Source: Chloroflexota bacterium (GTDB lineage Bacteria > Chloroflexota > Anaerolineae > B4-G1 > DUEL01). Taken from it: a stretch of DNA of 64,000 bases. Both the position numbers and the translations under genes were made by a program. How positions within the stretch are numbered: position 1 is the stretch's first letter; the number at the start of each line of letters is the position of its first letter. The notes beneath the pieces are model-generated. The model had not been told where the DNA came from. It saw only the letters and a program-made list of their open reading frames with translations, and did no database searches. Positions 8,301-14,434 of this stretch are shown piece by piece. The DNA lies in the NCBI GenBank assembly GCA_014874475.1, contig JADBJJ010000026.1, positions 186,001-250,000 on the forward strand, given 5' to 3'.

Positions 8301-9245
8301 TGACTCCGGGAAGAGGAGCCCGGCCAGCCAGTCCAGTGCTTCCCCCAATGGCCCCCCGTTGCTTTCCACGACCCAGCGGTCGGGCAGCAGGTGGGGCCGG
8401 GTCCAGAGGCGGCCTTCCGGGTCCAGGGTGGGGCGGTCGGCGACGCCCTGCACCGGCCCCGTCGTCCCGGCGACGATACCCACGTCACCGGGGCCAGTGG
8501 CGCCCAGAGCCAAGAGCGCGCACTGGGTATCGGCCCCGCCCACGCTCACGGGGATCCCCGGCACCAGTCCCAGGTCGGCGGCGGCAGAGGCCATCAGCCG
8601 TCCCAGGAGCGTCCCCGCCGGGCGGATGGGCGGGAGAAGCGATGCCGGGAGCCCCAGTTCCGCCAGGAAATTCGTCATCCACTCCCGCCGGGCGACGTCC
8701 AGGAGCATGCTCTCCCCAGCGTGGGAGAAATCAGTTGCGGCCTCCCCGCAGAGGCGGTAAGCGGCCCAGTCGCCGACGGTGAGCGCCACTGCGCCTTCCA
8801 GCCACTGGGGATGACGCGCGGCCAACCAGACCAGGCGCGGGGCCATAAACATCGGCGCGGGCCAGCAGCCAGTGCGGCTGCAGACCCGCGCGCCCAGTCC
8901 GGCGGCCATCTCCATCCCCTCGGCGGCCGCGCGGGCATCCCTGTTGGGGGCAGCGAAGAGGACCTCCCCACCTCGCACCAGCACCAAACTGTGGCGCATA
9001 GAGGCGGCGGCGATTCCGGCGACATCTGCGGGGGCGGCGCCGGCGCGCGCCAGTGCTTCCCGGACCGCCTCCGCTAACAGAGCCCAGTTGCGCTCCGTGT
9101 CAAAGTCATACGCCCAGCCCCCGTCGCCGGCGGGCGGATGTTCCCACCGGCGGACAGTGAGAGTTGTCCGTCCGTTCTCCGTATCCACCAGTAAGGCCCG
9201 GATGGAGCCACTACCGGCATCCAGGCCAAGAAGGTATCGGGGCAT
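5382..9245 (-). CDS. Four-domain fusion: FGGY kinase - 2-hydroxyacid dehydrogenase - SCP2-like - class II aldolase
   Basis: One uninterrupted 1287-residue frame holds four domains. Residues 1-515 are an FGGY sugar kinase (LGLDAGSGSIRALLVD; GGADTQ; GLTGGLTRNPFWAQ). Residues 525-855 are a D-isomer 2-hydroxyacid dehydrogenase with G690-L-G-A-V-G695, Arg774, Glu803 and His822. Residues 915-1038 resemble an SCP2 lipid-carrier fold. Residues 1078-1287 are a class II (fuculose-phosphate type) aldolase with Glu1152 and zinc ligands His1171, His1173 and His1232. All four look intact. Linkers are polar (856-915) and Ala/Pro-rich (1050-1078). An adjacent kinase-dehydrogenase pair is known in Bacillus subtilis (yoaC-yoaD), and such kinases phosphorylate xylulose or AI-2-like sugars. 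I infer a channelled phosphorylation, redox and retro-aldol route for a sugar acid or branched polyol. AAGGAG precedes the ATG. Confidence 0.88.
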   Translation of the reverse strand: MPRYLLGLDAGSGSIRALLVDTENGRTTLTVRRWEHPPAGDGGWAYDFDTERNWALLAEAVREALARAGAAPADVAGIAAASMRHSLVLVRGGEVLFAAPNRDARAAAEGMEMAAGLGARVCSRTGCWPAPMFMAPRLVWLAARHPQWLEGAVALTVGDWAAYRLCGEAATDFSHAGESMLLDVARREWMTNFLAELGLPASLLPPIRPAGTLLGRLMASAAADLGLVPGIPVSVGGADTQCALLALGATGPGDVGIVAGTTGPVQGVADRPTLDPEGRLWTRPHLLPDRWVVESNGGPLGEALDWLAGLLFPESPRPAARMVGEAAMARPGAGGILSTFGGQVFNARAMAFPVGSLTLSPFLGGDGPSRRADFCRAVLEGLAFVLRANVEQVAAVVAQAVSLHTGAQAGRPRYGLTGGLTRNPFWAQLVADVLGQPIRVPEIPEGTALGAAICAGVGAGLFADLAEGAARLAPIRTVHPNEENARIYEALYNEWRDLRAALADGHDRVAARMIEAAVAQAATPVRIAFRPKILVTAQMDEESLAELRRLGEVEHTSYREGLRILTGDDLVEALQGVHVFITEADIVDLEALRELPDLRVVASCRGQVVNVDVEACSALGIPVLNTPGRNADAVADLTVAFMLALARKLIPANEFLRQPGGEAEDMGRMGQAYQTFLGRELWGKTVGLVGLGAVGREVARRLAPFGVRLLVYDPYIRPEDAARYDADRVSLEDLLAQSDFVSLHAPVTDETRGLIGQEALARMKQGAFLINTARAALVDEEALAEALRSGHLAGAAVDVFSVEPPASDHPLLQLPNVIATPHIGGNTQEVAAHQGRIIVEDLRRMLAGERPRHILNPQTLEGFSWTGPRRSADQQALESIAERPGPAIVDLQVARRTEQGAEEQGASRMSQVAGSTEQTIRNTVEEILRRFCEKAVADPALRAFAAKRRVTTHYTVTDLGLEFYIGFQDGEVIAGLGPSPTPAEVRMKATAQVLDDILTGRISGQKAAMSGKLSFSGDVRIAMGVQRVQGDLVRLYTAAREEVGIAPTDSLPYTPAAAPAPAVAGRAPAVGLPPTPTEKDPRAEMVRAINELYQLGLITATGGNVSVRVEGREECWITPSQLYKGDLRPELMVRIDLAGNVLDEGVPAPSSEWPMHTAIYRARPEVQAVVHAHAPYATILALSGLPFLPITTEAAFFREVPVVPFIMPGTKELAEAVVKAMGRNPVALLQNHGIVVAATSLRRACNILEVVERTAQLIWGCYAAGKKPPTLPKEVVRTLQELGEMMA

Positions 9246-9258
9246 AATCGATCTCCTT

Positions 9259-9366
9259 TCAGGGTGTCACCGGGTTTCAGTTCGCCACTGAGAATCTGCC
9301 GTCGGAGTTGCTCACGAAACTGGTAGATGGGGATAGGGCTTTGGGGGGGTCTACGCGCAAAATCAT
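9259..9366 (-). pseudogene. Remnant of a GntR-family regulator N-terminus
   Basis: Directly upstream of the fusion gene, the minus strand encodes PIPIYQFREQLRRQILSG followed by ELKPGDTL. This is the start of the GntR winged helix, but the frame then runs into the fusion gene's ribosome site and the rest of the regulator is gone. Starting from the ATG at 9366, a run of seven C residues (9343-9349) throws the frame off; five or eight would restore it. The promoter at 9396-9423 presumably once served this regulator. Confidence 0.65.
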
Positions 9367-9395
9367 AGCGTTCCTCATGTGGAACCTTTATAGGC

Positions 9396-9423
9396 ATTAT
9401 ACCATACAAAGGCAACGGTACAA
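9396..9423 (-). promoter_or_regulatory. Promoter for the fusion gene
   Basis: On the minus strand TTGTAC (9423-9418) and TATAAT (9401-9396) are 16 bases apart. The predicted start, near 9388, leaves a leader of about 140 bases that contains the GntR remnant. Confidence 0.65.
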
Positions 9424-9517
9424 ATACCCCGCGGGAAGAGGGTGTGTCCCAAAATGGTTGGGCTTCCTTTGCCCGGTGATGAAATGGGGACCACCCGGCG
9501 ACCAGCGGGCAACGGCC

Positions 9518-9545
9518 TTGACATCTGCCCGGATTGCGGTAGAAT
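9518..9545 (+). promoter_or_regulatory. Promoter for the tRNA-Ala pair
   Basis: A perfect TTGACA (9518-9523) and TAGAAT (9540-9545) are separated by 16 bases and lie 13 bases upstream of the first mature tRNA nucleotide. Confidence 0.75.
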
Positions 9546-9557
9546 ATATGCTTGGAA

Positions 9558-9630
9558 GGGGCTGTAGCTCAGCTGGGAGAGCGCTTCAATCGCACTGAAG
9601 AGGCCAGGGGTTCGAATCCCCTCAGCTCCA
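9558..9630 (+). tRNA. tRNA-Ala (anticodon CGC)
   Basis: The full cloverleaf can be drawn. The acceptor GGGGCTG pairs with CAGCTCC (one G-U), the D-stem is GCTC/GAGC, and the anticodon stem CTTCA/TGAAG holds the loop ATCGCAC. The T-arm is AGGGG-TTCGAAT-CCCCT and the discriminator is A. The anticodon CGC reads GCG. CCA is not encoded. Confidence 0.95.
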
Positions 9631-9634
9631 TCGT

Positions 9635-9707
9635 GGGCCCGTGGCGCAGCTGGGAGCGCGTCTCAATGGCATTGAGAAGGCCGAGGGTTCGAATCCCTCC
9701 GGGTCCA
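9635..9707 (+). tRNA. tRNA-Ala (anticodon GGC)
   Basis: The acceptor GGGCCCG pairs with CGGGTCC, the D-stem is GCGC/GCGC, and the anticodon stem TCTCA/TGAGA holds the loop ATGGCAT. The T-arm is GAGGG-TTCGAAT-CCCTC. It lies four bases after the preceding tRNA-Ala and shares its promoter. The anticodon GGC reads GCC. Confidence 0.95.
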
Positions 9708-10178
9708 CCTCTGTCCCCTCTTTCCCCTTGACCTCGGCGAGATGATGGCTCGGGGAGAGAAAGAGCCCCCATCGGTGAACGCCACCGAACCATCCGCCGT
9801 TGAAAGAGGTCTCTTCCAGAAAGGTATCAGTTACGTTTCAGGTCGCTGAGGTGCCTCCATATTTTTACTGGAGCGCTTCTTTCCTTGCCAACATGACCCC
9901 TCATAAGGAATGACTTCGCCCCGGCATCGGCATTCTCCTCCCTGCCCTCAGCGCAATACTGGCTTCCTATACTCGTTGCGGGTATCCGTTGCACGGCCGA
10001 TAGCGGCGTGCGCGCCTTTCGCGAGCGCGCTGGCTACCGCTGGTTCATCGCCTACGGCGCGCTCAACTTACACCCCCCCGCGGTTCTGCCAGGCTGCCCG
10101 GTGAGTGGACAAACGGGCTTCCTTACTCCCAGGCCCTGGGTGCCCTCTGAAATATGGGTAAGTTAAGAAACCAGACGG
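9708..10178. other. Intergenic region without a recognised gene
   Basis: About 470 bases after the tRNA pair hold no convincing gene. Bases about 10065-10165 (CTTACA, then CGCGGTTCTG, CCAGGCCCTGGGTGCC and CTCTGA) align by eye with about 62848-62950 upstream of dcd, so this is one copy of a diverged intergenic repeat. The remainder is low-complexity and shows no clear RNA fold. Confidence 0.5.
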
Positions 10179-10207
10179 TTGCGCTGTTCGTTGAGGTGTG
10201 GTATACT
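10179..10207 (+). promoter_or_regulatory. Promoter for the ECF sigma factor gene
   Basis: TTGCGC (10179-10184) and TATACT (10202-10207) are spaced by 17 bases. The TTG that opens the longest possible reading frame is part of this -35 box, which argues against an upstream translation start. Confidence 0.6.
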
Positions 10208-10268
10208 TGAATTGCTGTCAGTCTACCGATTTGATTTGAACTTTTTGCCTCTCAACGCAGTATATTAT

Positions 10269-10862
10269 ATGGGGTCTCAAACTTCCGATCAATCGGCCGT
10301 TCCAGATGGCGTGCTGGTCGCCCGGATGCGTCAGGGAGATACAGCGGCGCTGGCCGAATTGTATGAGAGGTATAAAACTCCCATCTTCCGCACCGCCCTG
10401 GCGATTACCCGGGACCAGGGAGCCGCAGAGGACATTCTTCAGGAGTGTTTCGTTCGGCTCCTCATCCACGCTGACCGTGTCCGCACGGATGCTCCAGTGG
10501 GCCCGTGGCTTTATCGGGTGGCGATCAACCTGAGTTGCGATTGGGTGAACCACCGGCAGCGATGGTCGGTTCTGCTGGGCAAACTGGTGGAACGCTGGAC
10601 CGCTTCTTTCCACGTGGAAGGGACGGTGGAGGAGCGGGAAATCCAGGAAAAGGTCCGAGAAGCCATCGGTACCCTTCCCCTCCTCCAGCAAGTGGTGATT
10701 GTGCTCTATTATCTGGAAGGTTTGAGCCTGAAAGAGATCGCCGAGATTCTGGAGGTGCCGGAGGGAACCGTCAAATCCAGACTCCATTATGCTCGGGAGG
10801 CGTTGAAGGAACGTCTGCTGGAATGGCGGCCCCGGCGCGGCGTGGTGTATGAGTTGACGTGA
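10269..10862 (+). CDS. ECF-type RNA polymerase sigma factor
   Basis: This 197-residue sigma factor has region 2 at about residues 15-85 (ALAELYERYKTPIF, then EDILQECFVRLL) and region 4 at about 130-185 (LPLLQQVVIVLYYLEGLS, EIAEILEVPEGTVKSRL). It lacks regions 1.1 and 3, as ECF factors do. I start it at the ATG at 10269 because the upstream extension crosses its own promoter. No strong Shine-Dalgarno precedes it. ECF genes are commonly followed by an anti-sigma gene; here only a short frame follows, at 10879. Its regulon is unknown. Confidence 0.88.
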   Translation: MGSQTSDQSAVPDGVLVARMRQGDTAALAELYERYKTPIFRTALAITRDQGAAEDILQECFVRLLIHADRVRTDAPVGPWLYRVAINLSCDWVNHRQRWSVLLGKLVERWTASFHVEGTVEEREIQEKVREAIGTLPLLQQVVIVLYYLEGLSLKEIAEILEVPEGTVKSRLHYAREALKERLLEWRPRRGVVYELT

Positions 10863-10878
10863 GCCGATATAGGGATAA

Positions 10879-11133
10879 ATGGACACCCTGGATGTCTTGA
10901 TTGCTCAATCTTTACAAAGCCGTTGGGGCAGCGCTGTGCCATCTTCGCGTGTATGGCGGCGAATCATCCGGCGCGTTGCCTCTTTATTCTCCTCGTCAAT
11001 CCCTCTTGCCTGGAGCAGCAATTCCTTTCATTATCAGAGATATTCGCTTGAGCCCACTCCTATCGCATCATTCTCCTCCGCCGGCAGCCTGCTGCTGTGG
11101 CGGTATGACCTTCTGTTGATGCGGGTCGCATAG
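10879..11133 (+). CDS. Small protein after the sigma factor, possibly a broken anti-sigma
   Basis: This 84-residue frame starts 16 bases after the sigma gene. Its first 33 residues (MDTLDVLIAQSLQSRWGSA, then VWRRIIRRVA) resemble the N-terminus of short putative anti-sigma partners found behind ECF genes in Chloroflexota. What follows is serine-rich and does not form a clear membrane helix, so the gene may be frameshifted after about residue 35. The evidence is position plus this N-terminal pattern; a chance frame is possible. Confidence 0.4.
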   Translation: MDTLDVLIAQSLQSRWGSAVPSSRVWRRIIRRVASLFSSSIPLAWSSNSFHYQRYSLEPTPIASFSSAGSLLLWRYDLLLMRVA

Positions 11134-11138
11134 ACCCG
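11122..11138 (+). other. Small hairpin ahead of the oligopeptide operon
   Basis: CGGGTC (11122-11127) and GACCCG (11133-11138) form a 6-bp stem with loop GCATA, 27 bases upstream of the first ATPase start. It could be an operator or a leader hairpin. No T-run follows. Confidence 0.3.
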
Positions 11139-11165
11139 GCTACACCTTCAGGATAAGGAGTCTTT

Positions 11166-12158
11166 ATGGCCATCTTGATGGACGTCAGGAACCTGGTCAC
11201 CCGTTTCTACACCCAGGACGGGGTCGTCCATGCCGTCAACGGTATCTCCTACACGATGGAGGAGGGGGAGATTCTGGGCGTGGTCGGCGAGAGCGGATGC
11301 GGCAAGAGCGTCCACGCCCTTTCTATCATGCGTCTTATCCCCAGTCCCCCGGGGAAGATTGAGAGCGGCGAAGTTTGGTTTGACGGGCGCGATCTGATGC
11401 AATTGAGCGAGGCCGAGATGCACCATGTGCGCGGCGCGGAGATTGCAATGGTCTTCCAGGACCCGATGACCTCGTTCAACCCTGTCTTCACGATCGGCTT
11501 CCAGATTATGGAAGCCCTGAAACTCCATCAGGGGATGGACGATAAACAGGCCCGGGAGCGGGCCGAAGAGTTGTTGACTATGGTAGGCATTCCGGAGGCG
11601 AAGACCCGTCTGGACGATTATCCCCATCAGTTCTCCGGCGGTATGCGCCAGCGGGCGATGATCGCAATGGCCCTTTCCTGCAACCCCAAACTCCTCATCG
11701 CCGACGAGCCCACCACCGCCCTGGACGTAACGATTCAAGCCCAAATTATTGACCTGGTGAAGCGACTTCAGGAGCAATTGGGCATGGCGGTGATGTGGAT
11801 CACTCACGACCTGGGGGTGGTGGCCCGGCTGGCTCAACGGATCAACGTGATGTATGCTGGATTCATCATTGAACGGGGCTATGTAAAAGATATCTACAAG
11901 CGGCCCTGCCACCCCTACACGATGGGCCTTTTGGGGTCGCTGCCCCGGCTGGACGAGGCGCCGGGGACCAAATTGGTTTCCATCCCTGGCCTCCCGCCCG
12001 ACCTGATTGACCTGCCGCCGGGCTGTCCCTTTGTCCCCCGCTGCACGTACGCGGTGGACCGGTGTGTGGGAGAGATACCGTCTCTCCAAGAGGTGGACGG
12101 AGCGAATCATCTGGTCGCCTGCTGGCGCTGGGAAGAGATTTCAGGGAGGAGCCGATAA
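11166..12158 (+). CDS. Oligopeptide/dipeptide ABC transporter ATPase (OppD/DppD type)
   Basis: This 330-residue nucleotide-binding subunit powers peptide import at the inner membrane. It shows Walker [10 protein letters not shown] at about 38-46, signature [15 protein letters not shown], Walker [13 protein letters not shown] and the H-loop WITHDLGVV. The C-terminal extension with the [10 protein letters not shown] cysteine motif is the oligopeptide/dipeptide C-terminal domain typical of OppD, DppD, OppF and DppF. AAGGAG precedes the ATG. Its stop overlaps the start of the next gene by one base (TAATG), so the two ATPases are translationally coupled. Confidence 0.93.
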   Translation: MAILMDVRNLVTRFYTQDGVVHAVNGISYTMEEGEILGVVGESGCGKSVHALSIMRLIPSPPGKIESGEVWFDGRDLMQLSEAEMHHVRGAEIAMVFQDPMTSFNPVFTIGFQIMEALKLHQGMDDKQARERAEELLTMVGIPEAKTRLDDYPHQFSGGMRQRAMIAMALSCNPKLLIADEPTTALDVTIQAQIIDLVKRLQEQLGMAVMWITHDLGVVARLAQRINVMYAGFIIERGYVKDIYKRPCHPYTMGLLGSLPRLDEAPGTKLVSIPGLPPDLIDLPPGCPFVPRCTYAVDRCVGEIPSLQEVDGANHLVACWRWEEISGRSR

Positions 12159-13141
12159 TGGCCGCTGAACGAGTCCCTCTGGTCCAGGTCATCCATCTGA
12201 AAAAGTATTTTCCCATTACCCGTGGGGTCATTTTCCAGCGGCACATCGGGGATGTCAAGGCTGTAGACGATGTCAGTTTTGATATCTACAAGGGCGAAAC
12301 GCTGGGGCTTGTGGGCGAGACGGGCTGTGGGAAGACCACCGTCGGGCGTACTATCCTGCGCCTCTACGAGCCAACTTCCGGCGAGGTCATCTTTGACGGT
12401 GTGGACATTATGAAATTGAAGGGCAACGAACTGCGCCGGATGCGCCGCCGGATGCAAATTATCTTCCAGGACCCCTACGCCTCTCTGAACCCCCGGATGA
12501 CCGTGGGGGCCATCATCGCTGAGCCGCTGGAGGTCCACGGCGTCGCCCGGGGCAAAGAGAAGGAAGAGCGGGTGCAGGAATTGCTGCGGGTGGTCGGGTT
12601 GAACCCGTACTTCGTAAACCGCTACCCCCACGAGTTCTCCGGCGGTCAGCGACAGCGCATCGGCATTGCCCGCGCCCTGGCTCTCAACCCCGACCTGATT
12701 GTCTGCGATGAGCCCATCTCCTCGCTGGATGTCTCCATCCAGGCTCAGGTGGTCAATCTGCTGGAGGACCTCCAGGAACAGTTCGGGCTCACCTATCTCT
12801 TCATCGCCCATGACCTGAGTATGGTCCGCCACATCAGCGACCGGATGGCGGTGATGTACCTGGGCAAGATTGTGGAGTTGGCCGACCGGGATGAGATTTA
12901 CTTGAACCCGTTGCATCCCTACACTCAGGCACTGATGAGCGCAGTGCCGGTTCCAGACCCAGAGATTGAGGAGAAGCGGCAGCGCATCATCCTGAGGGGC
13001 GAAATCCCCAGCCCGGCCAATCCGCCGAAGGGCTGCAACTTTAACACCCGCTGCCCGGTGGTGATGGACGTCTGCTACGAGGCCGACCCGGAGTACCGGG
13101 AAGTGAAGCCGGGCCACTGGGTGGCCTGCCATCGGGTGTGA
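12158..13141 (+). CDS. Oligopeptide/dipeptide ABC transporter ATPase (OppF/DppF type)
   Basis: This 327-residue second ATPase carries Walker [10 protein letters not shown], signature [15 protein letters not shown], Walker [13 protein letters not shown] and the [13 protein letters not shown] cysteine-bearing C-terminal motif. It pairs with the preceding OppD-type subunit to form the ATPase heterodimer of the peptide importer. I start it at 12158, where GGGAGG lies eight bases upstream and the ATG overlaps the previous stop. The membrane and binding-protein genes of the same system resume at 14435 after an inserted unrelated gene. Confidence 0.93.
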   Translation: MAAERVPLVQVIHLKKYFPITRGVIFQRHIGDVKAVDDVSFDIYKGETLGLVGETGCGKTTVGRTILRLYEPTSGEVIFDGVDIMKLKGNELRRMRRRMQIIFQDPYASLNPRMTVGAIIAEPLEVHGVARGKEKEERVQELLRVVGLNPYFVNRYPHEFSGGQRQRIGIARALALNPDLIVCDEPISSLDVSIQAQVVNLLEDLQEQFGLTYLFIAHDLSMVRHISDRMAVMYLGKIVELADRDEIYLNPLHPYTQALMSAVPVPDPEIEEKRQRIILRGEIPSPANPPKGCNFNTRCPVVMDVCYEADPEYREVKPGHWVACHRV

Positions 13142-13327
13142 CAGCAGACGGCTGACGACGGACGATGGAGCACAGACAATCAGGGGAAATGGGGCTGATT
13201 TTCACCGGTTGTTCTGGGAGGGCCTGGAGATGACCCCCTCTTGGGCACCGTGACGCGGGGGATTCTTGGGCTGGTCTGGAATCCGTTCACCCGTGCTTTA
13301 CAACTGATGCAGTAAGGAGATGGGGGG
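13142..13327 (+). other. Spacer between ATPase gene and the broken coiled-coil gene
   Basis: No gene is assigned. A start-less open stretch ends at a TAA at 13314-13316 and would encode a hydrophobic tail (GILGLVWNPFTRALQLMQ). It may be the residue of a lost gene end, and there is nothing further to support it. Confidence 0.25.
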
Positions 13328-14302
13328 ATGTTCCGGCCTGAAGGAGGCACTGGGGCCACCGAAATCACCTGGGAGGACCTGATCCGGGTTCTGGAGGAGC
13401 GCCCGGAGTGGCTGGCGCGCGTCCGCCAGGTAGTGCTCACTCCGGACCTGCTCTCCCTGCCGGAACAGGTCCGGCAACTGGTGGAGGCCCAGCAGCAAAC
13501 CACCCTCCAGATTCGGGAACTGGTGGAGGTCCAGCGGCGGCACGAAGAGCGGCTGGCTGGCGTGGAGGAGCGGCTGGGCCGCCTGGAGACCACCGTTTAG
13601 GAACTGCAGGAGGCCCAGGAGCGAACCAACCTCCAGATTCAGGAACTGCGGGAAGCCCAGGAGCGAACCAACCTCCAGATTCAGGAACTGCGGGAAGCCC
13701 AGGAGCGAACCAACCTCCAGATTCAGGAAATCTGGAAGGTGCTGGAAGAGACCAACCTCCGGATTCAGGCCCTGGAAGCCATTGTTCGGGATTTGGTCAA
13801 AATAGTCAGTACACTAGCCAAGTCGGTTCGGGCTCTTGGTGTGGATATGGCCCGGATGAAGGGCTTCTACCTGGAAATGCAATATCGGCAAAAGGCTTCC
13901 GCTTATTTTGGTCGCCTTCTGCGTTCTATCCGGGTCATGATGCCCGCGGATATAGAGGACCTGCTGGAGCCTAACCTGACACCTGAAGAGGTGGAGGACC
14001 TGATGCTGCTGGACCTCCTCATCTCGGGGCGGCTCCGCCGGGATCCCCAGCGGCCGGAGGTGATGCTGGCACTGGAGATTTCCTTCACAGTGGGCAAAGA
14101 GGACATCCGACGGGCGCGGGAGCGTGCAGGCTTGCTCCGGAAAGCGGGTTTCCGGGCCGTCCCGGCCGTGGCGGGGGCGGAAGTCTCCCTGGAAGCATTG
14201 GACCTCGCCCGGGCAGAGCGGGTCGTCGTGTTTGAGGACGGACAGGTTTTCCTGTGGGATGAAGCCCTGCAGCATTATCTGGGAGGAGGGCCGGCAAGTT
14301 AG
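13328..14302 (+). pseudogene. Coiled-coil PD-(D/E)XK-like protein broken by an in-frame TAG
   Basis: The reading frame from ATG 13328 to stop 14302 would encode 324 residues but is cut by TAG at codon 91 (13598-13600). The same frame continues without shift, and the expected residue is Gln (TTV-Q-ELQEAQ), so a single CAG-to-TAG change explains it. Residues about 50-150 are coiled coil, including three 14-residue repeats (ELREAQERTNLQIQ). The C-terminal 110 residues (EVMLALEISF, EDIRRARERAGLLRKAG, then VPAVAG) resemble the degenerate PD-(D/E)XK nuclease-like domain found with such coiled coils in Chloroflexota and cyanobacteria. It could be a true pseudogene, suppressed, or a sequencing error. 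It interrupts the peptide transporter genes. Confidence 0.75.
13601..13726 (+). repeat. Three tandem 42-bp repeats in the coiled-coil gene
   Basis: Units at 13601-13642, 13643-13684 and 13685-13726 are nearly identical, and each encodes one 14-residue double heptad. The first differs at two bases. Such repeats change copy number by slippage. Confidence 0.9.
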
Positions 14303-14434
14303 CGGATTGCTGACTTGCTGATGCTCCGACTCTCCGAAAGGAGGTGATGTCTATCGGTGAGGCGAGGAGACGTTCCCAACTCTCTGCGTTACTCTTCAAA
14401 ACTGTACCCAACATCCATTAACAGGAGGAGAAAG

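Noticed and set aside
10179-10268. Thirty-codon upstream extension of the ECF sigma gene starting at TTG 10179
   Set aside because: The TTG is the first base triplet of a promoter -35 box and the region includes the -10 box, so it is upstream of the transcription start.
13601-13726. CRISPR-like array
   Set aside because: The three 42-bp units are directly adjacent without spacers and encode coiled-coil heptads in frame.
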